From: an uncultured Campylobacter sp.
Lineage (GTDB): Bacteria > Campylobacterota > Campylobacteria > Campylobacterales > Campylobacteraceae
Length of the DNA: 19,769 nucleotides
Reading direction: 5' to 3'
Assembly: GCF_938015785.1 (NCBI RefSeq)
Contig: NZ_CALLWC010000030.1
Coordinates: forward strand, 1 to 19,769
Position 1 is the stretch's first letter; each line of letters opens with the position of its first letter. The translations under genes were made by a program, and so were the position numbers. Positions 14,679 to 19,769 of the stretch are shown here, piece by piece. The notes below the pieces were generated by a model. It saw only the letters and a program-made list of their open reading frames with translations, was not told where the DNA came from and searched no databases.

Positions 14679-15365
14679 ATGACTCCAGTCGTATTAGATA
14701 GCGTTAAACACGCGGATTTACAGTATCACGCGGATGCATTCCCTACCGCGCCTTTCGTACCGGTGATCGCGCCGGAGATCCCGTTTTGCGCGGACAACCT
14801 CGTTATCGTATTCACCATTGAAAAAGAACCCAAAATGGTGGCGCTGCTAGGGCGCACCAAAAACATTCTAATCGATAAGGATTATAAAGGAACGGTGCCC
14901 TCCTCGGTGCAGAATTATCCGTTTTTCCTAGCCCAGATCGGCGAGCAGACGGCGATCTGCTTCGACAAAGACGCACAGCAGATCAAAGGCGACGGTGAGG
15001 CGCTTTTTAAAGACGGCAAGCCGACGCCGTTTTTACAAAATTTAAAAGAGGTGATGAAAAATTACGCCGATTTAGATATGCGCACGCGCGTTGCCGCGGC
15101 GGAATTTCAAAAGGCGGGGATTTTAGAAGCCAAGGAGCTCGGCATCAACTCTAGTGGCAAGGAATCGTCCCTGCTGAACGGCTTTTCGGTCGTAAATCGC
15201 GAAAAGCTTTTGAAACTAAGCGATAAAAAACTTGCGGATTTCGCGCGTCGCGGATATCTGGAGCTAGCGTATTTCCATCTAAAAAGCCTTGCAAATTTTC
15301 AGCGCCTAGGCGATAAGATCATGCAGCTCGACCCGCCGAGCACGCCGAAAGAAGTGAAAAAATAG
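14679..15365 (+). CDS. SapC family protein
   Basis: A 228-residue cytoplasmic-looking protein of the SapC family, named after a gene in the Campylobacter fetus S-layer locus; biochemical role unknown. The family pattern is visible: a start FVPVIAPEIPFCADNLVIVF (about 26-45), then VALLGRTKNILIDKDYKG, SSVQNYPFFLAQIGEQTAICFDKD and GEALFKDGKPTPFLQNL. AAAGGA lies five bases before the ATG and a TATAAT box is upstream. In C. fetus sapC lies beside the sapDEF type I secretion genes; none of those are here, nor is any S-layer protein gene. The gene appears monocistronic, with 611 gene-free bases behind it. Family assignment is from recall of its conserved segments. Confidence 0.8.
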   Translation: MTPVVLDSVKHADLQYHADAFPTAPFVPVIAPEIPFCADNLVIVFTIEKEPKMVALLGRTKNILIDKDYKGTVPSSVQNYPFFLAQIGEQTAICFDKDAQQIKGDGEALFKDGKPTPFLQNLKEVMKNYADLDMRTRVAAAEFQKAGILEAKELGINSSGKESSLLNGFSVVNREKLLKLSDKKLADFARRGYLELAYFHLKSLANFQRLGDKIMQLDPPSTPKEVKK

Positions 15366-15976
15366 ACATTTTGCTTCTTGAATAGCTCGAAATTCTTAAA
15401 AATTTTATGATTTGACGTCGCGGAATTTAATTCCTAAAAGCGCCATTGCGCGAAATTGTCGCAAGTATTTTACGGCGTGAGTTATTTTTATAAATACCAA
15501 TTAAGCTTATCTAGTAGCATAAGCTTTAGAGCTTAAATGACTTTATTCGCAGCTAAGACTAAACATACTGCGAGCTTGATCGTATAATTTTGCCATAAAA
15601 TTTTATGGCAAAATTTATCACCCTGCCCACGCAGGATTTTATACATAAAATTTCAAGCCCAAATTTTTGCATAAAATTCTATTAAATTCTTAATTTCTTT
15701 AAAGTAGATAAATTTATAAAATTTAAAATATGCATCACAAAAAATATTTTATACATCAAAAAAATGAAATTTTGCAAGTTTACCTAAAAATTCTATGAAT
15801 AGTAGAATTTAAATAAACCCCCATAAAAATTACATGCCTCAAAACACAGGCAAGCAAAATCAAGACCGAATTCTAAAAGCAAATTAAGCCCGCAAGGTAT
15901 TTTTCTCGCTCCATCATTACAATGAACTGAATTTTACGCGGGAATCAAGCGCACGAATTAAATTCTGCACGAAATT
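15366..15976. other. AT-rich gap between convergent genes
   Basis: No ORF of note on either strand, and base composition much richer in A/T than the genes around it. It holds a 30-bp perfect palindrome (15586-15615), an 8-bp inverted repeat AAATTCTA/TAGAATTT (15788-15810, 7-base loop), two copies of ATTTTATACAT (about 15633 and 15748), and many AAATTT sites. It separates the 3' ends of the SapC-family gene and the binding-protein gene. Possibly decayed sequence or a site of past insertion. Confidence 0.6.
15586..15615. repeat. Perfect 30-bp palindrome
   Basis: Two uninterrupted 15-base arms centred between 15600 and 15601, the inner part reading TTTTGCCATAAAA and its complement. It lies between convergent genes but about 220 bases after the SapC stop codon, so it may be a bidirectional terminator, a protein-binding site, or a cruciform-forming element. 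Confidence 0.7.
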
Positions 15977-16765
15977 TTATTCAACCAAGAATTCCTTCTT
16001 ATCGATCGTGCCATGATAAAAAATCCCGAGCGTATCATCAAAGGTCTTATCCAAAAATCCATCTTTTTTTAGTCCTGCTAAAGATTTATTGATTAGCTCT
16101 AGCAGCGCATTATTGCCCTTCTGCACGGCGATTGCGTTGTAAGTTTGCTTACCTAGACCATCCAAAGCAACCTGCGTTTTATTATTGATGATTGCGTATG
16201 CGTGCAGGATTAGGTTATCATCGACATGCACGGCATTTTTCGCCCTTTTGAAAGCGCGGTAGCATTTAGCCGAGCTGGCGCAGAAATTCAAATTCTTTCT
16301 GAAGCCCGCTTTGCGTAAGAAATTGTGAATAGGAGAGTGTTTGATGACGAAAATCCTCTTTTTGCGGAGTTGATCGAAGCTCGTGATATTTTCGTCTTTT
16401 TTGGCTAGCACACCTACCTGCACCTTAAAATAAGGCTCCGAAAAATCTACTTTTTTCGCTCGCGCGGGCGTCGGAGTAAAGGTCGCAATCACCATATCCG
16501 CTTCATTGCGCTGTAAAGCGCTAATGCGCCTTGAAGCCGTGATCGGGATAAATTTTACCTTGCCAGGATTATCGCCGAAAATCTCCTTACCGAGCTTTTC
16601 GCCAAGAGCAATCTCAAATCCCCTATATTTGCCGTCTACGAGCGCACTAAACGGCGGCTGATCGTTATATACACCTATACGAACGAGCCTATCCTTTTTG
16701 ATCTGATCCAAAGAATTTGCAGATAGAAAACCAAGTAGTAGAGCCGCCAAAACAAATACTTTCAT
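15977..16765 (-). CDS. Periplasmic amino-acid-type substrate-binding protein (family 3)
   Basis: A 262-residue solute-binding protein of the PEB1/CjaA type, which captures polar amino acids or similar solutes for an ABC importer. An N-terminal signal peptide (MKVFVLAALLLGFLSANS) is followed by LVRIGVYNDQPPFSAL, RGFEIALGEKLGKEIFG, an arginine-rich ligand loop (ASRRISAL, 77-84), ADMVIATFTPTPARAKKVDFSEPYF (split over 89-113), and VDDNLIL (181-187) in the second lobe. Signal cleavage near residue 18 leaves no lipobox, so it is a soluble periplasmic protein. Unusual points are Cys162 and Cys168 in FCASSAKC, which could form a disulfide, and a very basic second lobe. No permease or ATPase gene is nearby. 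AAGGGGAG precedes the ATG. Substrate unknown. Confidence 0.88.
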   Translation of the reverse strand: MKVFVLAALLLGFLSANSLDQIKKDRLVRIGVYNDQPPFSALVDGKYRGFEIALGEKLGKEIFGDNPGKVKFIPITASRRISALQRNEADMVIATFTPTPARAKKVDFSEPYFKVQVGVLAKKDENITSFDQLRKKRIFVIKHSPIHNFLRKAGFRKNLNFCASSAKCYRAFKRAKNAVHVDDNLILHAYAIINNKTQVALDGLGKQTYNAIAVQKGNNALLELINKSLAGLKKDGFLDKTFDDTLGIFYHGTIDKKEFLVE

Positions 16766-16795
16766 TTGCTCCCCTTTTAGTTGAAATAAGGCGCA

Positions 16796-16801
16796 ATTAT
16801 A
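16796..16801 (-). promoter_or_regulatory. -10 box of the binding-protein gene
   Basis: TATAAT on the minus strand 31 bases before the ATG. A second TATAAT lies 16 bases further upstream (16812-16817), so either could serve. About 30 bases beyond that, TTTCATCT (16849-16856) and AGATGAAA (16869-16876) form an inverted repeat that might be an operator. Confidence 0.5.
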
Positions 16802-17178
16802 ATAAAAAGAAATTATAGCCAGCTAAAATTCTGCGATTTATGGCGCATTTTCATCTAAATTTATGAAAAGATGAAATTCGCGGAGAAATTCTATGTCCAA
16901 TTTACAAACGAAATCTCATAAAAAACTTACGCGAGCGAAATAAGAAGCTCTTTTAATTAAATTTTATAGACAAAATCTACGGATGAATTTCACGCTAGAA
17001 AACCTTAGCAAAATTTACGATATTCTTAAAAGCAAACGGCGAAATTCTACGCAGATTTAGCGTATAATTGCAAATTTAACTAAGGGGCGAAATTTAGCAC
17101 TGCATCAATTATAAAGAAGCCAAGCTCTTAAAATTTCGCTAAAAACTATGCCAAGATGCAAACGTAGCAGCAATAGCC
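16802..17178. other. Gene-free gap between nifU and the binding-protein gene
   Basis: No convincing gene. Besides the promoter elements and inverted repeat near 16849-16876 it contains a plus-strand TATAAT (17063-17068) followed by GCGAAATTT and, about 35 bases on, AAATTTCGC then TAAAAA. This could be a small RNA with a loose stem, but support is weak. A 16-codon plus-strand ORF at 16893 is too short to judge. Confidence 0.4.
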
Positions 17179-18180
17179 TTAGATCGGCATTACGCGGATG
17201 TTTGGACTAAGATTTTCTTGCAAAACATTTTCGATCGCATATAATGTGCCGCTCGCACCACTGGCGCAGCCGCTGCAAGCACCCAGGTAGCGGATATAGA
17301 TGTCCGTTTTGCCGTCGTCTGCAGGCCTAATGTCGATGACGTCGAGATTGCCGCCGTCCATCTGAAGCATCGGGCGGATATCCTCGTCAAGCACCCCTTC
17401 GACCGCTTTAAATTTACCGATCAAATTTAGCTGCTCAAAGCTCATCTCCGCTCCCGCTTTCGCGCTAGTAGCGGCACTCGCCTCGGCTTGAGCTTGAAGC
17501 CTCTCTCGCTCCATCTCCTCTCTGGTTTGCTTTAAAATATCGACCAGATAGTAGTCCTTCTCCTCGTGTCCGCCCGGGCGCACGCAGGATTTACAAAACG
17601 CACCCGCTTTGGTGTATTGCGTGATCTCTTCGACCGTGTGAAGGTCGTTTAGGCGGATAACTTCTTTGATCGTGCCGAGGCTTACGCGCGCACAGTCGCA
17701 CACGATGATCTCATCCTCAAAATGCGCGGGATCGACCCCCTTATAGTTCGCAGCAGCCTGCTTGATGACGTCGTACGCCATGACCGAGCAGTGCATCTTT
17801 TGCGGCGGTACGGCTGGCTCGTCCGGGTTGTCGCGCATCGCATGCTCTACGTCTAAATTTGTAATCTTTACTGCTTGATCGACGGTCTTTCCGATACAAA
17901 GCTCGGCCATCGTGTCCGAACTCGCAATCGCCGTACCGCAACCGAAGCTTTTAAATTTAGCGTCTAAAATTCTATCGGTCTTAGGATCTATCAGCCAGTA
18001 CAGCCGCACCGCATCGCCGCAGCTCTCGGCGCCGAAGTCTGCGACCACTAGCTTACCACCTCTAGCCTTCGCTTCCTCCTCGGTGATCTCGCCCATATAG
18101 CGAGGATTATTCATGCGATCCTGCACTTTTTGCGAGTATTGCTCCCAGATCGAGCCGTTTATCAAACTATTTTTTGCCAT
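17179..18180 (-). CDS. nifU: NifU-type Fe-S cluster scaffold
   Basis: Scaffold on which iron-sulfur clusters are built with sulfur from NifS. Three domains are visible in 333 residues: an IscU-like N-terminal scaffold with Cys54 (ESCGDAV), Cys81 (FGCGTAI) and Cys131 (KMHCSVM); a BFD-like [2Fe-2S] domain with Cys161, Cys163, Cys196 and Cys199 (CDC and CKSC); and a C-terminal NifU domain with Cys302 and Cys305 (ACSGCASG). An Ala/Glu-rich linker (about 222-246) joins the last two. Campylobacter and Helicobacter use this full-length NifU as general housekeeping machinery without nitrogen fixation. The ATG lies three bases after the nifS stop codon, and its AAAGGA ribosome binding site overlaps the last nifS codons, so translation is coupled. 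Confidence 0.97.
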   Translation of the reverse strand: MAKNSLINGSIWEQYSQKVQDRMNNPRYMGEITEEEAKARGGKLVVADFGAESCGDAVRLYWLIDPKTDRILDAKFKSFGCGTAIASSDTMAELCIGKTVDQAVKITNLDVEHAMRDNPDEPAVPPQKMHCSVMAYDVIKQAAANYKGVDPAHFEDEIIVCDCARVSLGTIKEVIRLNDLHTVEEITQYTKAGAFCKSCVRPGGHEEKDYYLVDILKQTREEMERERLQAQAEASAATSAKAGAEMSFEQLNLIGKFKAVEGVLDEDIRPMLQMDGGNLDVIDIRPADDGKTDIYIRYLGACSGCASGASGTLYAIENVLQENLSPNIRVMPI

Positions 18181-18183
18181 TTT

Positions 18184-19383
18184 TTATCCTTTATTTTTCT
18201 CATAACCTTGCGGCGCATAAGCAAATGTGCTTGAAATCCCGCGCAGACGAGCGATAGCTTTGCCTATATGTTCGATCGCATAATCGATCTCCGCCTCCGT
18301 CGTAAAGCGCGACAGCGAAAGCCTTAGCGCCGTATGTGCCAGTTCCTTATCCGCGCCGATCGCTTCCATTATCGGGTTATTCTCCAGCGCCTCGCTCGCA
18401 CACGCAGAGCCGGTAGAAGCGGCTATGCCCGCTTTATTTAGATCCCATAGCATCGCCTCTCCTTCGACGCCTTGGATCGAGGCGAGGATGGTGTTTGGCA
18501 CGCGAATGCTGCGATCACCCACGACGCTGACGTTTGAAATTTGCAAAAGCGCATCCTCCAGCTTATCGCGCAGTCTGCTTACCTGAGTGCGCTCAAAATC
18601 CATAAATTTATTCGCTAGCTCTAAAGCCTTACCGAGCCCCACGATGCCCGCTACGTTTAGCGTGCCGCTGCGTCGCCCGCCCATCTGCTCGCCGCCGTGA
18701 AGTAGGCTAGTAAGCGGCTTGCTATCTTTGATATAAAGTGCGCCGACGCCCTTTGGAGCGTGGAATTTATGCCCGGATAGGCTTAAAAAATCCACATCCG
18801 TATCGCGCACGTTCACCTTTATCTTACCTATCGCTTGCACCGCGTCGGCATGATATAGCGCGCCATGCTCGTGTGCGATTTGCGCAATTTTTTTTACGGG
18901 GAAGATCGTGCCGGTTTCGTTATTTGCCCACATCACGCTAACGAGCGCAGTTTTGTCGTCGATCTTTTCGCTAAGCTCGTCAAGATCGATTAGTCCGTCT
19001 TTATCGACGCCCAGGCGAGTAATCTTTACGCCGCAAATTTTTTCTAAAAAAGCACAGGTCGCGCTGATTGCGGGGTGCTCGACGGAGCTTATGACGATAT
19101 TATCCTTCTCGCCGGTTAGAATTTTATCGTAGTAAATTCCTTTTAAAACCCAGTTATTGCTCTCGGTCGCACAGCTCGTGATGACGATATCGTCCGCATC
19201 CGCAGCGCCAAGCCCCGCATAGAGCCTATCCATCGCGGCTCTTAGCGCGGGGTGAGTCTCGCTGCCGAAGCTATGAAGGGAGTTTGGGTTGCCGTATTTT
19301 TCGCAAAAAAACGGCTTCATCTCCTCAAAAACTTCGGGATCGACCATCGTAGTGGCGTTATTATCCAAATAAACGCGCTGCAT
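18184..19383 (-). CDS. nifS: Cysteine desulfurase (NifS/IscS class)
   Basis: A pyridoxal-phosphate enzyme that takes sulfur from cysteine as a protein-bound persulfide for Fe-S cluster assembly on NifU. The start YLDNNATT, HADAVQAIGK at 178-187, the cofactor lysine Lys206 in SLSGHKFHAPKG, RSGTLNVAG at 238-246, and the active-site Cys328 in STGSACAS are all present. Length (399) is usual. ATG 19383 follows AAGGA by six bases. It heads a two-gene operon with nifU and is preceded by an operator-like palindrome, suggesting transcriptional control by iron, oxygen or cluster status. It could equally be annotated iscS; the NifU partner favours nifS. Confidence 0.97.
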   Translation of the reverse strand: MQRVYLDNNATTMVDPEVFEEMKPFFCEKYGNPNSLHSFGSETHPALRAAMDRLYAGLGAADADDIVITSCATESNNWVLKGIYYDKILTGEKDNIVISSVEHPAISATCAFLEKICGVKITRLGVDKDGLIDLDELSEKIDDKTALVSVMWANNETGTIFPVKKIAQIAHEHGALYHADAVQAIGKIKVNVRDTDVDFLSLSGHKFHAPKGVGALYIKDSKPLTSLLHGGEQMGGRRSGTLNVAGIVGLGKALELANKFMDFERTQVSRLRDKLEDALLQISNVSVVGDRSIRVPNTILASIQGVEGEAMLWDLNKAGIAASTGSACASEALENNPIMEAIGADKELAHTALRLSLSRFTTEAEIDYAIEHIGKAIARLRGISSTFAYAPQGYEKNKG

Positions 19384-19401
19384 AAAATTCCTTTCTAAAA
19401 T

Positions 19402-19424
19402 TTGTCTGAAATTTAATCAGACAA
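19402..19424. promoter_or_regulatory. Operator-like inverted repeat upstream of nifS
   Basis: Perfect half-sites TTGTCTGA and TCAGACAA flank a seven-base AATTTAA spacer, 18-40 bases before the nifS ATG and just downstream of plausible -10 boxes (TATTAT near 19451; GATAAA near 19435). The size and symmetry fit a dimeric repressor such as an Rrf2/IscR-type regulator, but the protein is unknown. It could also fold as a leader hairpin. Confidence 0.55.
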
Positions 19425-19494
19425 TTTCGCTCTTTTATCAATTTCGCACGATAATATAACATAATTGCTAAATTTTTCTTTAACGCTTGCCGTT

Positions 19495-19769
19495 TTAAAA
19501 ACCGAAAGTTTTCGGAGAATTTATTAGATCGAAAAATTCCTTGCGCGTATCGTTTCGGCTTATAAAAAGCCCTCGCAGTGCCGACGTAGTCGTGGTCGAG
19601 TTGATCTTTTGCACGCCGCGCATCTCCATGCACATGTGCCGCGCCTGCAGCACCACGCCCACGCCGAGCGGATGGATCACCTCTTGGATTGCGCTTGCGA
19701 TCTGCTCGGTAAGCTGCTCTTGGATCTGCAGCCTGCGCGCAAAAATATTTACCATACGCGGAATTTTGC
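19495..19769 (-). CDS. folE: GTP cyclohydrolase I, C-terminal part
   Basis: Converts GTP to 7,8-dihydroneopterin triphosphate, the first step of folate synthesis; a cytoplasmic homodecamer. Only about the last 91 codons are in the window; the frame continues off the right edge. It reads KIPRMVNIFARRLQIQEQLT, then GVGVVLQARHMCMEMRGVQK with the conserved zinc-ligand CMxMRGV segment, and TSALRGLF before the end. These are the strongest family motifs, so identity is secure although the N-terminal half is unseen. It is followed after 111 bases by nifS on the same strand, with the operator-like site in between, so nifS probably has its own promoter. Confidence 0.95.
   Translation of the reverse strand, partial: KIPRMVNIFARRLQIQEQLTEQIASAIQEVIHPLGVGVVLQARHMCMEMRGVQKINSTTTTSALRGLFISRNDTRKEFFDLINSPKTFGF

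Noticed and set aside
16893..16943. Plus-strand 16-codon ORF beginning MSNLQTKSHKK with GGAG upstream
   Set aside because: Too short and without conservation evidence; the surrounding stretch shows no other coding signs.
17063..17150. Possible small RNA with TATAAT and a GCGAAATTT/AAATTTCGC stem
   Set aside because: The loop is about 35 bases with no stable inner fold, and the arms are largely the AAATTT motif that is common everywhere here.
19495..19633. Minus-strand 90-residue ORF at 19361-19633 overlapping folE and nifS
   Set aside because: It is out of frame with both genes, which have clear family motifs.

Overview
The window is chromosomal DNA from a Campylobacterota bacterium, most likely a non-thermophilic Campylobacter of the gracilis/showae/rectus kind. 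Three things point there: the gene set (argH, pckA and pycB side by side as in C. jejuni, a NifS/NifU pair in place of an Isc operon, a SapC-family protein, a PEB1-like binding protein), GC content well above C. jejuni by eye, and an extreme density of the palindrome AAATTT in both genes and gaps. The species is an inference. I see no phage, IS element, CRISPR array, tRNA or rRNA.

Left part (1-4017, all minus strand): argH, then a 628-bp gene-poor gap with degenerate repeats, hemD, a probable 6S RNA, and purD running off the left edge. The 6S RNA call rests on a long end-to-end closing stem, a U tract, a TATAAT box, and its position directly upstream of purD. Plus-strand genes at 4104-5490 are a peptidase E-like protein and an unrecognised 184-residue protein.

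Centre (5628-12573, all minus): a central-carbon and transport block read dctQ, dctM, pycB, pckA, then a CAP-domain lipoprotein whose start overlaps the end of pckA. PycB is the carboxyltransferase half of two-subunit pyruvate carboxylase and PckA is ATP-dependent PEP carboxykinase, so together they handle anaplerosis and gluconeogenesis around oxaloacetate. The TRAP permease pair upstream has no binding protein nearby. A perfect 12-bp stem-loop and a TATAAT box separate pycB from pckA.

Right-centre (12670-15365): a DsbB-family membrane protein that has lost the first CXXC pair faces, tail to tail, an orphan type IV pilin-like gene carrying two cysteines. The pilin's intrinsic terminator lies in the 3' end of the dsbB-like gene. 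CysQ and a SapC-family gene follow, divergently arranged.

Right part (15366-19769): an AT-rich stretch with a 30-bp perfect palindrome, an orphan periplasmic amino-acid binding protein, a second gene-poor gap, then nifU, nifS (preceded by a palindromic operator-like site) and the C-terminal end of folE. NifS and NifU supply Fe-S clusters and look translationally coupled.

Several genes appear to start with TTG or GTG, each with a well-placed Shine-Dalgarno sequence (purD, hemD, argH, CAP lipoprotein, dctQ).
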